DNA from: Paeniglutamicibacter gangotriensis Lz1y
GTDB taxonomy: Bacteria > Actinomycetota > Actinomycetes > Actinomycetales > Micrococcaceae
Direction: 5' to 3'
Assembly: GCF_000348945.1 (NCBI RefSeq)
Contig: NZ_AOCK01000011.1
Location: 124,001 to 188,000, forward strand
Length of the DNA: 64,000 nucleotides
This document shows, piece after piece, positions 18,024-27,282 of this stretch. A program made the translations under genes and the position numbers. The notes under the pieces were generated by a model. It saw only the letters and a list, made by a program, of their open reading frames with translations, searched no databases and was not told where the DNA came from. The number at the start of each line of letters is the position of its first letter. Position 1 is the stretch's first letter.

Positions 18024-19010
18024 ATGAACCAGCAAGCACCCGTTATTCCGCAGCAGGAAACAGTCCGCGTCCGCGAAACCTTCGGCATCGACAGCGACCT
18101 GCGAGTCCCCAAATTCACCGAAACCTCCGAACATGTGCCGTCCATTGACCCGGCCTACCGGTTCAATCCCGATGTCACCCTGGCGATCCTTGCCGGGTTC
18201 ACCCACAACAGCCGGGTGATGATCCAGGGGTTGCACGGCACCGGGAAATCCACCCACATCGAGCAGGTCGCCGCCCGGCTGAACTGGCCGCTGATGCGCG
18301 TGAACCTGGACGGGCACATCAGCCGCCTGGATCTGGTCGGCAAGGACATCGTCGTGATCCGGGACGGCGCACCGGCCACCCTCTTCCAGGAGGGTGTGGT
18401 TCCCTGGGCGATGGTCCAACCGATGGCCCTGGTCTTCGACGAGTACGATGCCGGGCGCCCTGATGTCATGTTCGTCATCCAGCGGCTGCTGGAGCGCGAC
18501 GGCGGCTTCACGCTGCCGGACCAAAACCGAGTCATCCGCCCGCACCCGCATTTCCGGCTCTTCGCCACCGCCAATACCGTCGGGCTGGGCAACCTCAACG
18601 GCCTCTATCACGGGGTGCAGAGGCTGAACCACGCCCAGCTGGACCGCTGGAACATCGTTGCGGCCCTGGACTACCTGCCGGTGGCCGACGAGGTGGACAT
18701 CGTTGCCGCCCGCGTCCCTGACCTGGCGCAGAAACCTTCCGGGATGGAACTGATCCACTCCATGGTGCAGGTCGCCAACCTCACCCGGGACGGCTTTGCC
18801 GCCGGGGACATCTCCACCCTGATGTCCCCGCGCACCGTGATCACCTGGGCGGAAAACATCTCCATTTTCCGCGATCCCGAACTGGCCTTCCGGCTCTCGT
18901 TCATCAACAAGTGCGACGAGGCCGAACGCTTCATCATCTCCGAGTACTACCAGCGCGCCATGGCCACCGAGCTCGACGAGTCCTACGCGCTCGTTCCTGC
19001 CGGGGCCTAG
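18024..19010 (+). CDS. CobS-like AAA+ ATPase (MoxR/CobS type)
   Basis: A 328-residue AAA+ protein closely resembling the CobS subunit of aerobic cobaltochelatase. It has the characteristic CobS N-terminus FGIDSDLRVPKF, Walker A GLHGTGKST (about 69-77) and Walker B ALVFDEYD (about 135-142). CobS and CobT form a chaperone-like complex that, with CobN, inserts cobalt into hydrogenobyrinate diamide. No cobN or cobalamin genes are present here, so this pair probably remodels another metalloenzyme or protein. The ATG at 18024 directly abuts its purine-rich stretch; a GTG at 18012 overlapping the IclR stop is an equal alternative. It is followed after 20 bp by the CobT-like gene. Confidence 0.85.
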   Translation: MNQQAPVIPQQETVRVRETFGIDSDLRVPKFTETSEHVPSIDPAYRFNPDVTLAILAGFTHNSRVMIQGLHGTGKSTHIEQVAARLNWPLMRVNLDGHISRLDLVGKDIVVIRDGAPATLFQEGVVPWAMVQPMALVFDEYDAGRPDVMFVIQRLLERDGGFTLPDQNRVIRPHPHFRLFATANTVGLGNLNGLYHGVQRLNHAQLDRWNIVAALDYLPVADEVDIVAARVPDLAQKPSGMELIHSMVQVANLTRDGFAAGDISTLMSPRTVITWAENISIFRDPELAFRLSFINKCDEAERFIISEYYQRAMATELDESYALVPAGA

Positions 19011-19030
19011 CGGACGCCGGCCGCAACGCC

Positions 19031-20749
19031 ATGGACAGCACGGGAATCGCCGAACGCCGCGCCCAGGAAATCCGCCAGCTGTGCGCCGCATCCCTGCGCG
19101 CGCTCGGCGCCGACCCGCGCCTGGAGCTGCTTGGCTCCCGGCCCTACCGGGGCAACACGGTGCTGCCTTTCAACGCGCCGCACCTCTACCCGCCCTCCCC
19201 CGGCACGGCGTTCGAGTCCTTCCGCGGCGCCAGCGACGGGATGGCGCTGCGCACCCTGCATTCGGACACCCCTGCGCACCTGGCCCTGCTCCCCAAGAAC
19301 CCCAGCGCCCGAATGGTCTTCGAGGTGCTCGAGCAATTCCGTTGCGAATCCCTGGCCACCCTGCCCGGGGTCGTTTCCAACCTGCGGGCCCGGCACGAGG
19401 CCTGGTCCAAGGAATACCTGGCCTCCGGCCTGGCCGAAACCTCGCTGGGCATGCTGCTGTACACGATCCTGCAGGTCACCCGCTCGCGGATCACCGCCGA
19501 ACCGGTGGTCGCCGAATCCGAGGACATGATCGAGGCGACCCGCGCGAACCTGTCCCCGGTGCTGGGCCCGCTGCTTCCCGCCCTGCGCCGGAACAAGCTC
19601 AGCCAGGCCGCCTTCGCCCCGCCCGCGTTGGAGATCGCACGTCTTGTCGCCGACGCCGTCCAGGCCCTGGAATCCCGAGCATCTGCCCGCAAGGCGCCGA
19701 AGGCGAAGGAGTCCAAGGCGGCGGCGTTTTCCCTGCTCGTGGACGTCGAGCGGGAGGCCGCGCTGATCGGGAGAACCGGCACCGGAACCAGCGGCACGCT
19801 GGAGGCCGCGGCAGCCGGCTACATGGTCTTCACCCGCGCCTATGACGAGGAATCGGCGGCCCGGGGCCTGGTCCGGGAGGACCTGTTGCGCGGCTACCGC
19901 GAACGCATTGCCGCCCGGGTGCACACCGAGGCGGTGAACACGACACTGCTGGCCAAGAAGCTCCAGGGGCTGCTCTGCGTCCCGGAGCGCTCCGGGCAGG
20001 ATTCCGGCGCGGAGGAAGGCCTGCTCGATGCTTCCCGGCTGGGCCAATTGATTGCCTCCCCCACCGAGTCCAGGCTGTTCAAGACCGAACGCTTCGAGCC
20101 GGTGGCCGCCGCAACCATCACCTTCCTGGTCGACTGCTCCGGGTCGATGAAGCAGCACGCCGAGGGGCTTGCCGCGTTCCTGGACGTGCTGGTCCGGGCG
20201 CTGGAACGCATCGACGTGCCCTGCGAGGTCCTGGGCTACACCACCGGGGCATGGAACGGCGGGCGCGCGCTGAAGGACTGGCGCCGCGCCGGCACCCCGG
20301 AAAATCCCGGGCGGCTCAACGAGCTGAGCCACCTGGTCTTCAAGGACGCCGCGACCCCGTGGCGCACCGGGCGCCCGGGGCTGGCGGCGATGCTCAAGTC
20401 CACGCTGTATCGCGAGGGCATCGACGGGGAAGCCGTGCGCTGGGCACTGAGCCGGCTCGAAACCCAAGGCCAGGAACGCCGGATCCTGGTGGTCATTTCC
20501 GACGGCAGCCCGGCGGACGGCGCCACGGCAAACGCCAATGACGAAAACTACCTGCAGCAGGATTTGGCCGCGGTGCTGCGCGGGGCCGAGGCCGCCGGCT
20601 CCACGACCATCCTGGGCCTGGGCCTGGGGCTGGACATGAGCGAGTACTTTCGCCGCAGCACCATCCTGGATGCCGGGCGGCTCGGCGGCTCCGAGTCAGT
20701 GCGCGACCTGCTGGGCCTGCTCGAGCGCTCGCTGCGTCCCGGGCGCTGA
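19031..20749 (+). CDS. CobT-like protein with von Willebrand A domain
   Basis: A 572-residue partner of the preceding CobS-like ATPase. The N-terminal 350 residues are helical and charged, without an obvious domain. The C-terminal third is a VWA domain with the metal-ion-dependent adhesion site DCSGS at 368-372 and the later SDGSPADG loop, as in CobT. In CobT the VWA part binds the AAA+ ring and the target. The usual long acidic linker of CobT is not obvious here, so it may be a CobT relative rather than true CobT. The placement in a taurine locus suggests a maturation role for a nearby enzyme; this is untested inference. Confidence 0.8.
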   Translation: MDSTGIAERRAQEIRQLCAASLRALGADPRLELLGSRPYRGNTVLPFNAPHLYPPSPGTAFESFRGASDGMALRTLHSDTPAHLALLPKNPSARMVFEVLEQFRCESLATLPGVVSNLRARHEAWSKEYLASGLAETSLGMLLYTILQVTRSRITAEPVVAESEDMIEATRANLSPVLGPLLPALRRNKLSQAAFAPPALEIARLVADAVQALESRASARKAPKAKESKAAAFSLLVDVEREAALIGRTGTGTSGTLEAAAAGYMVFTRAYDEESAARGLVREDLLRGYRERIAARVHTEAVNTTLLAKKLQGLLCVPERSGQDSGAEEGLLDASRLGQLIASPTESRLFKTERFEPVAAATITFLVDCSGSMKQHAEGLAAFLDVLVRALERIDVPCEVLGYTTGAWNGGRALKDWRRAGTPENPGRLNELSHLVFKDAATPWRTGRPGLAAMLKSTLYREGIDGEAVRWALSRLETQGQERRILVVISDGSPADGATANANDENYLQQDLAAVLRGAEAAGSTTILGLGLGLDMSEYFRRSTILDAGRLGGSESVRDLLGLLERSLRPGR

Positions 20750-20859
20750 TCCGGCGCCGCCGCAACGCGTGCTTCGCTGCCCCTGCCGCACGGTGCCCCG
20801 CGGGGGCTTCACCGGACCGGGGGTACGCTGGGTTCCCCAGCACCATCGCAAGGAGAACC

Positions 20860-21282
20860 ATGGCCGCGAAACTGCCCGCAATGTCGCCGTCCGACCTGCC
20901 GGTTGCCCAGGTGCTGGACCGGGCCACGGGGCCACGGCGCGCCGAAGCCGAGGAACTGCTCGCGATGCTCGGCGGGATCAGCGGCGAGACGCCGGTCGTG
21001 TGGGCCGGGCGCATCATCGGCTTCGGAGACTACGAGTACCGCTACACGAGCGGGCACTCGGGACGCTCCCCCTTGCTCGCCTTCGCGCCGGGACCGACAA
21101 AGCACACGATCTACCTCGTCAACGATTTCTCCCAACGCTGGCCGGAGCTACTGGACCGGCTCGGGCCGCACCGCGCGTCCAAGGCCTGCCTGTACCTCAC
21201 CCGCTTGAGCGGGGTGGACCGCAGCGCGCTGCGCGAATTGCTGGTGCACTCGCTCGCCGAGACGATGTCGCCGGGGCGCTGA
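20860..21282 (+). CDS. DUF1801-family small protein
   Basis: A 140-residue soluble protein of the DUF1801 (YdhG-like) type, with the family-typical PVVWAGRIIGFGDYEYRY and HTIYLVNDFSQ segments. The fold is small alpha/beta; no enzyme activity is known for the family, and no catalytic motif is visible. AAGGAG lies seven bases before the ATG, giving a well-supported start. It stands 110 bp after the CobT-like gene on the same strand and could be in that operon, though a promoter-like TACGCT lies in the gap. A role in the taurine pathway is not indicated. Confidence 0.8.
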   Translation: MAAKLPAMSPSDLPVAQVLDRATGPRRAEAEELLAMLGGISGETPVVWAGRIIGFGDYEYRYTSGHSGRSPLLAFAPGPTKHTIYLVNDFSQRWPELLDRLGPHRASKACLYLTRLSGVDRSALRELLVHSLAETMSPGR

Positions 21283-21775
21283 ACACCGCACGTTCTCGAA
21301 CAGCCGCGGAGGTGGCACGATCGAAATAACGCGGGGACGGCAGCTTGGCCCGCGACATTCGGACGTCGTGAAGGTGAACGCCATGTTGGCCGCCTCGTTC
21401 AGTACCGGAACTGTTCACGGGCAGCCGGTGCGTGGCCCCGCCATGCGCGTGGGCCTACCCGCAATCTGGGTGCATAAGTCCCCGTTGCCTTTGTTGTTCC
21501 CGTCCAAGCCGGTTTGGCCTCCCCCCGGTCTGGCTGGCCGCTGCACATTGTGTTGGTCCGCTTCGACACCCGGGAAACCGCCAGGTTCGCAAACGCCAGG
21601 CTCGACGGTGTGCCGCCGGCGCGATTGGGCTTTGGCGCGGACGCGCGGTGCGGCCACGGCGCGTCCGCGCCGGTCTCGCTGGTGGAACCGGCGTAGAACA
21701 GGATCCGCCGCGGAATGCCTGACGCCACGGCAGTGAGTCGTGGCGGGGCAGGATCTGCATGGCCCGTCTTCAGGC
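21283..21775. other. Gene-free region
   Basis: Nearly 500 bp between the DUF1801 gene and selO (both converge on it). Several short frames are open, but none has a ribosome binding site, a recognisable motif or convincing composition. I see no repeat or strong terminator in it. It could be a fully eroded gene. Confidence 0.4.
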
Positions 21776-23239
21776 TCAGGTTCCGCAGAAGGTCCGGTAG
21801 GGGCCGAAGCCTTCCGGGGCCGCGACGGCGAACCGCTCGAGGCCGGGACGCTCTTGGAAAGGTGTGCTCAGCGCAGCCAATAGCCGCGAGAGCGGCTCCT
21901 GGTCGCCGTCGACGGCGGCGGCGAGCGCCTCCTCGACGAGGTGGTTCCGCGGGATGTAGACGGGGTTGGTCCGGTCCATCAGGTCAGCGTCCGGTTCCAG
22001 GGCCCGCCAGCGTTCCAGCCAGGCGTCGAACGCGGCAGGGACGGGGAACATGGAGCGCGCGGACTCAGCCTCACCCCGCGCGGCCGTGCCCAGGGCACGG
22101 AAGAAGGACGTGTAGTCCACGCGGGCCTCCTGCAGGAGGGTGAACAATTCCCCGGTGAGTGACGTCGCTGATTCATCGTCGAGACCGTCGGCCAGGCCGA
22201 GCTTGGTTTTCATTCCGGCCAGCCACGCGGCGCTGTACCGGGTGTGAAAGGCGCCCAGGGATTCCTGGGCCAGGGCAACGGCCCGCTCCTGGTCCTCGTG
22301 GAAGAGTGGCAGGAGGGCCTCCGCGAGCCGGGCGAGGTTCCACTGGGCCACCAGGGGCTGGTTGCCGTAGGCATAGCGCCCGGCTTCGTCGATCGAGCTG
22401 TAGACCGTGGCCGGATCGAAAACGTCCATGAAGGCGCACGGCCCGTAGTCGATGCCCTCCCCCGAGATGGTCATGTTGTCGGTGTTCATGACGCCGTGGA
22501 TGAAACCCACCAGCATCCATTGCGCCACCAGCGACGCCTGGGCTGCGACCACCGCTGCGAACAGGGCGAGATAGGGGTTCTGGCCCTCCGCCGTTCCGGG
22601 ATGGTGGCGCGCGATCGCATGGTCGGCCAGGCGGCGCAACAGGTCCTGATTGTCCATGGCCCGGGCATATTGGAAGCTTCCCACCCTCAGGTGGCTGCTG
22701 GCCACCCGGGTCAGCACCGCTCCGGGCAGCATGCTCTCGCGGCTCACCGGCCGTCCCGTCGCCACCACGGCCAGGGAGCGCGTGGTGGGAATGCCCAGGG
22801 CGTGCATCGCCTCGCTGATCACGTATTCACGGAGCATCGGGCCGAGCGTGGCGAGCCCGTCACCACGACGGGCAAAAGGCGTGCGCCCCGAGCCCTTGAG
22901 GTGGAGGTCCCGCAGGCGGCCCTCGGCATCGGCAATCTCGCCGAGCAGCAGCGCCCGGCCGTCGCCCAGGCGCGGCGAGTAGGAGCCGAACTGGTGGCCG
23001 GCATAGCCCTGCGCCACCGGAGTGGCACCATGGGGCAGCGCGGTACCGATCAGCAACCCCAGGCCCTCGGCGTTGCCCAGGGACTCGGGGTCGAGGCCCA
23101 GCTCGGCGGCCAGCGGCTCGTTGAGCACGACCAGTCGCGGATCCGGAGCCTGTTCCGCCTGCCAGGGAACGGCCAGTTCGGGAAGTTCACGGGCAAATTG
23201 GCCGTCCAGGAAGACGGTGGATTGTGCGTCGACACTCAT
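21776..23239 (-). CDS. selO: SelO-family protein AMPylase
   Basis: A 487-residue SelO/YdiU pseudokinase. Family members transfer AMP from ATP to protein hydroxyls and protect against oxidative stress. Visible signatures are [36 protein letters not shown] with the nucleotide-binding Lys, and [20 protein letters not shown] carrying the catalytic and metal-binding Asp/Asn. The C-terminus ends FCGT; the Cys stands where vertebrate SelO has selenocysteine. The length matches bacterial SelO. It is the last gene of the leftward taurine gene series, separated from the exporter gene by 183 bp and a terminator, so co-regulation is uncertain. Confidence 0.93.
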   Translation of the reverse strand: MSVDAQSTVFLDGQFARELPELAVPWQAEQAPDPRLVVLNEPLAAELGLDPESLGNAEGLGLLIGTALPHGATPVAQGYAGHQFGSYSPRLGDGRALLLGEIADAEGRLRDLHLKGSGRTPFARRGDGLATLGPMLREYVISEAMHALGIPTTRSLAVVATGRPVSRESMLPGAVLTRVASSHLRVGSFQYARAMDNQDLLRRLADHAIARHHPGTAEGQNPYLALFAAVVAAQASLVAQWMLVGFIHGVMNTDNMTISGEGIDYGPCAFMDVFDPATVYSSIDEAGRYAYGNQPLVAQWNLARLAEALLPLFHEDQERAVALAQESLGAFHTRYSAAWLAGMKTKLGLADGLDDESATSLTGELFTLLQEARVDYTSFFRALGTAARGEAESARSMFPVPAAFDAWLERWRALEPDADLMDRTNPVYIPRNHLVEEALAAAVDGDQEPLSRLLAALSTPFQERPGLERFAVAAPEGFGPYRTFCGT

Positions 23240-23354
23240 CTTTCAAGCGTACCTTCGATATGGTGCGGTCCGCGGGGAAAGACGGAAGCAGGCAACTGCC
23301 ACGGCGTCGAAGACGCCCCCTGACCTCCGGCGCATCACCATACCGAAAAGCAGG

Positions 23355-23398
23355 GAAGGGCTCCTCCGCCGGAAACCATCCCGGCAGACGAGCCCTTC
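23355..23398 (-). terminator. Terminator hairpin after the exporter gene
   Basis: A 9-bp stem (GAAGGGCTC, 23355-23363, with 23390-23398) with an inner CCGG-based stem begins just past the exporter stop at 23423. On the minus strand it is followed by CCTGCTTTTCGG, a short T-run, so it is a plausible intrinsic terminator. Confidence 0.65.
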
Positions 23399-23422
23399 GG
23401 CTCGGTTCTTGCAACCCCTGCC

Positions 23423-24502
23423 CTAGAGCTGCAGCAGCAGGACCCCCGCGTAGCCCAGGCCCGCGATCAGCGCCCAGGAGCACAGCGCCATCAGGATCGA
23501 GGCGCCCTTTGAGGCGAAGAGTTGGCTGATCCGCACCGCGGAACCCAGCCCGAAGAGCGCGGCGGCCAGCACGATGTCCTGCACGATGGTGGCGGCATCC
23601 AGCAGTTCGGCTGGGACGTCGAAGATCGAGCGCACGGCCACCAGTGCCACGAACCCGATGATGAACCCGGGAATGATCGGAGGCAGCTTCAGCCCCTCAC
23701 TTTCCGAGCCAGCTCCGTGGTTGGTGCGGCGGCTGATGATGCCCGCGGCGGCAACCATCGGCGCCAGGGTCAGCACGCGGGTGAGCTTGACGATGATGGC
23801 GATGGCCAGGGCAGAACCCCCCGCGGTCTGCGCGGTGGCCACCACCTGGCCGACATCGTGCACCGACGCTCCGACCCAGGTGCCGAAGGCCTCCGGGCCC
23901 AGGCCCAGCGGAACCATCAGCAACGGCAGCACGGCAATGGCAAGGGTCCCGCACAGGGTCACCAGCGCTACCGGGATCACGGTGTCCTTCTCCTTGGACC
24001 GGCGCACCGCGCTCATTGCGCCGATGGCCGAGGCGCCGCAGATGGAGAAGCCCGTGGCGATCAGCAGCGGCTGGTCCCCCGGCAGTCGGAACGCCTTCCC
24101 CAGCAGGTAGGTTCCGCCAAAGGCCAGCAGCACGATCGCCACAACCACCGCGAAGGTTGCCCAGCCCAGTTCCAGGACGTCGACGATGCTCAGCTTCAGG
24201 CCCAGCAGCACGATGCCGGCGCGCATGAGCTTCTTGCCCGCGAACCCCAGCCCGGCCTTCCAGGGTCCCGACACCAGTCCGGACAGGCCCGGGATGTTGG
24301 CCGAAAGCACACCGAGCACCACCGCGGTGGTCATCACCGGAATGGAGGGGACCAGCAAGTGCACAGCGAAGGACAGCGGAACGGCCAAGGCACAGGCGGC
24401 CAGTCCGGCCCAGTGCTTCACAGTCCAGGAGCGGGCCTTGCCCGCGGGGGAGGAACCTGGACCCTTGGACTGCACCACCGGTTCATGTGTTTGGTTGGCC
24501 AT
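23423..24502 (-). CDS. YeiH/TauZ-type putative sulfate or sulfite exporter
   Basis: A 359-residue membrane protein of the YeiH (UPF0324, PF03601) family with about ten hydrophobic segments. Typical motifs are MRAGIVLLGLKLS, TGFSICGASAIGAMSAV and VGASVHDVGQVVATA. Family members in taurine and other C2-sulfonate loci (TauZ) are proposed to export sulfite or sulfate made by Xsc, and that fits the context here exactly. The start at 24502 (MANQTHEP) is preferred because the longer frame adds non-coding-looking residues. It follows the APC permease by 98 bp on the same strand, likely within one transcript. Confidence 0.88.
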   Translation of the reverse strand: MANQTHEPVVQSKGPGSSPAGKARSWTVKHWAGLAACALAVPLSFAVHLLVPSIPVMTTAVVLGVLSANIPGLSGLVSGPWKAGLGFAGKKLMRAGIVLLGLKLSIVDVLELGWATFAVVVAIVLLAFGGTYLLGKAFRLPGDQPLLIATGFSICGASAIGAMSAVRRSKEKDTVIPVALVTLCGTLAIAVLPLLMVPLGLGPEAFGTWVGASVHDVGQVVATAQTAGGSALAIAIIVKLTRVLTLAPMVAAAGIISRRTNHGAGSESEGLKLPPIIPGFIIGFVALVAVRSIFDVPAELLDAATIVQDIVLAAALFGLGSAVRISQLFASKGASILMALCSWALIAGLGYAGVLLLQL

Positions 24503-24600
24503 GAGGGGGAAGCTCCTTGGAAAAGAGGCGCGGTCGTGGTGCGGCCTGTGGCCGCACCACGAACCACGCATTGGTTATGGTTACCAGTGTGCCCCGAGGC

Positions 24601-26160
24601 TCACCCGGATGTCAGTTTTCCGCCGGCGGCCGAGGCCTTGAACTTGGTGCCTTCCGGACGCGGAGCGCCCAGCACCAGGACGTCGACCTGTTCATCGGAC
24701 AGGGTCTTGTTGTGCTTGCGGCGCACCATGAAGAACACGACGCCCAGCAGGGTCCAGACGGCCAACGCCGTCATGGATTCCTTGCCCAGCACCCCCGGGG
24801 ATCCCGGGATCAGCAGCAGGGCCATGAAGACCAGTGCCGTGACGGCACCCATGGCGCTGAGCACCTTCTTGGAGGTCGAACGGGTGCCTTCGAGATCACC
24901 GGGCCGTTCAATGGAGTTGGTTGGACGGAAGATCTTGAACGCGCACAGACAGGTGTAGAGGTAGGCGACGGTCACTCCGACCGCGGACATGTCCACGACC
25001 CAGGTCAGTGCCGCACGGCCGAACCACGGGCTGATCAAGCAGACAGCTCCGACGAAGATGACTCCGACGTAGGGGGTCTTGTACTTGGGGTGCAGGCGGG
25101 CAAACATCTTGGGAACCATCTGTGCCCGGCCCATGCCCAGCAGGATGCGGCTGGCCGAAACGTAAAAGCCGTTCAGGCCGGTGCTCACGCCCATGGTGAT
25201 GCCAATGGTCAGCAGCAACATTCCGGATCCACCCAGGACACCTGTCAACGCGTCGGCGGTGCCCCATGCGGAGTCGCCAGCCACGAGGGCCTCCCAGGGT
25301 GCGGACATGGCAACCGCGGCGATCATGGCCGCGTAGAGCAGCGCTGCGGCCAGTAGCGCCAGCACGATCAGCTTCATGGCCTTGGCCGGCGGAAAATCGA
25401 ATTCTTCTGCGGCCTGCGGCACGTTGTCAAAACCAATGAAGGCCCACGGTGCGATTGCCACGATTGCGGCAATCGCGGCAATCGGGTTCACGCCCTCGGG
25501 AAACGCGGGCACCGCATTGGCGAAGATGACCTGCGGGCTGGCGATGACGGCCGCCAGGATGCAGACCACGGCGATGAGCATGATGACGCAGGCAATGAAC
25601 TGGATGCGCCCGGACAACGCGGTGCCGCGGATGTTCAGGTACGCAAATACCGCCAGGGCAGTCATCGAGATGAGGATTTCCACCAGGTACACATCCCAGC
25701 CGGCCACCGTGTAGAGGTAGCCCTGCTGCACCACATCCGGCATGAGCTTGCGGAAGAGCAACGCCAGCGCCGAGGCGTTCAGCGCCACGATGCAGGTGTA
25801 TCCCAGGGTCAGGAACCAGCCGCAGAAGAAGGCGTGGGTGCGGCCGAAGCCGACCAGCGCGAAGGCCAGTTCGCCGCCGGAGACGGGGAACGACTTGATC
25901 AGGAATCCGTAGCTGACGGCGATGAGCACCATCAGCGCACCGCCAATCAGGAAGCCGGAGATCGCCCCGAGCGGCCCACCCATGGCCAGCCAGTCGGTGG
26001 GCAGGATGAACGCACCCCAGCCCACGGCGGAACCCAGGGCAATGGCCCAGACCCAGTGGGCCTTGAGCGTTTTTGCCAAGCGCTCCGGCTGGCCGTCGTC
26101 CGGACCTGGCGAAGCCGAAGCCATGGGAGTTACCACCGTCTTATCTGTTGTGGCTTTCAT
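24601..26160 (-). CDS. APC-family permease, candidate taurine importer
   Basis: A 519-residue permease of the amino acid/polyamine/organocation superfamily with about 12 helices. The first helix is altered (GSAVGWGAFILPTDWLA), similar to the group that carries unusual amino compounds. PWAFIGFDNVPQAAEEF in helix 6 is a strong family motif. No ABC or TRAP taurine importer is present, so this gene, directly after pta and before the exporter, is the best candidate for taurine uptake. That assignment is from context only. GAGG four bases before ATG 26160 supports this start; a GTG 18 bases upstream is less likely. Confidence 0.87.
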   Translation of the reverse strand: MKATTDKTVVTPMASASPGPDDGQPERLAKTLKAHWVWAIALGSAVGWGAFILPTDWLAMGGPLGAISGFLIGGALMVLIAVSYGFLIKSFPVSGGELAFALVGFGRTHAFFCGWFLTLGYTCIVALNASALALLFRKLMPDVVQQGYLYTVAGWDVYLVEILISMTALAVFAYLNIRGTALSGRIQFIACVIMLIAVVCILAAVIASPQVIFANAVPAFPEGVNPIAAIAAIVAIAPWAFIGFDNVPQAAEEFDFPPAKAMKLIVLALLAAALLYAAMIAAVAMSAPWEALVAGDSAWGTADALTGVLGGSGMLLLTIGITMGVSTGLNGFYVSASRILLGMGRAQMVPKMFARLHPKYKTPYVGVIFVGAVCLISPWFGRAALTWVVDMSAVGVTVAYLYTCLCAFKIFRPTNSIERPGDLEGTRSTSKKVLSAMGAVTALVFMALLLIPGSPGVLGKESMTALAVWTLLGVVFFMVRRKHNKTLSDEQVDVLVLGAPRPEGTKFKASAAGGKLTSG

Positions 26161-26239
26161 TTTAACCTCGTTCTGCACGGCGACGCCTGCGTCACCATAG
26201 GGGTTTGTCGGTTCGCCCTGGCGGGCGGACCTGTCGGGG

Positions 26240-27253
26240 TCAAGATTTCTGGGATTGCATCATGCTGATCAGTGAAACGTTCACGATGTCGGCCACTGTT
26301 GCGCCGCGGGACAAGTCGTTGATCGGTGCGGCCAATCCCTGCAGGATCGGGCCGTAGGCTTGGGCGCCGGCGAGGCGTTGGGTGATTTTGTACCCAATGT
26401 TTCCGGCGGCCAAGTTGGGAAAGATGAAAACGTTGGCGTGGCCTGCCACCGATGACGCTGGGGCTTTGGAGACAGCCACCGATTCAAGCAGTGCCGCATC
26501 GAATTGCAGTTCCCCATCGATCTGCAACGTCGGTTCTGCAACACGTGCCAACGTCGTGGCCGCGCGGACGGCGGAAATGCTCTCGTGTTCCGCAGAGCCG
26601 GCAGTGGAGAAGGAGAGCATGGCGACCGCCGGTTCTTCACCGGTGAGAGTGGCGAATGTATGGGCTGTAGAGGTGGCGATCTGCGCCAGTTGGGTGGAAT
26701 TCGGGGTGGGGATCACGGCGCAATCGCCGTAGCCCACGTAGCGTCCGTCGTTCAGCCGCATGAGGAACGAGGAAGAGATGGTGCCCCCTTTCTCGTGGGT
26801 TCCCACGATCCTCAGGGCTGCGCGCAAAACGTCGGAGGTCGGCCGGGTGGCCCCGGCGACAGCGGCCACCGCCAGCCCCGCCGGAACAGCGGCGACGGCC
26901 AGGGACAACGGATCGTCCATCCACCCGGCGGTCTTGGCCTCACCGAGCTTCGCGACGATTCCCGTCAGGTGGGCTCCGGCGGCCCCTTCACGCAGTTCGG
27001 CAGTGTTCATGATGGTGGTGGCCTCGGTGAGCGTGACACCCCCGGTGAACGCGAGGGCTTCAATGTCCTCGCGCTCACCGACCAGGATGACTTCCATGCC
27101 GATCTCGTTGAGCACCCCCGCTGCGGTGATGGCCCGCGCGTCGTGCCCGTCGGCCAGGATGATGCGGCCCGAGGCGCCGGCCGTGTGGCCGGACATGAAG
27201 CGGGCCAGCATGATTTCGTCGACCCCCTGGGGCCGCACCGGTGAAATGGTCAT
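26240..27253 (-). CDS. pta: Phosphate acetyltransferase
   Basis: A 337-residue short-form phosphotransacetylase (PTA_PTB family) that converts acetyl phosphate and CoA to acetyl-CoA and phosphate. Visible motifs are GATRPTSDVLRAALRIVG, YGDCAVIPTPNSTQLAQIA, the AMLSFSTAGSAEH segment and the C-terminal FIFPNLAAGNIGYKITQRL. It lacks the N-terminal regulatory domain of long Pta. In this island it uses acetyl phosphate from Xsc, as in other taurine degraders where xsc and pta are linked. It follows tpa by 29 bp on the same strand and is almost certainly cotranscribed with it. Confidence 0.95.
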   Translation of the reverse strand: MTISPVRPQGVDEIMLARFMSGHTAGASGRIILADGHDARAITAAGVLNEIGMEVILVGEREDIEALAFTGGVTLTEATTIMNTAELREGAAGAHLTGIVAKLGEAKTAGWMDDPLSLAVAAVPAGLAVAAVAGATRPTSDVLRAALRIVGTHEKGGTISSSFLMRLNDGRYVGYGDCAVIPTPNSTQLAQIATSTAHTFATLTGEEPAVAMLSFSTAGSAEHESISAVRAATTLARVAEPTLQIDGELQFDAALLESVAVSKAPASSVAGHANVFIFPNLAAGNIGYKITQRLAGAQAYGPILQGLAAPINDLSRGATVADIVNVSLISMMQSQKS

Positions 27254-27282
27254 CTACTCTGGTTTCCTTGTTGCCTTCGGTC

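Noticed and set aside
24601-26160. Naming the APC permease as a proven taurine transporter
   Set aside because: Context favours it, but APC sequence does not reveal the substrate, so the call is left as candidate.
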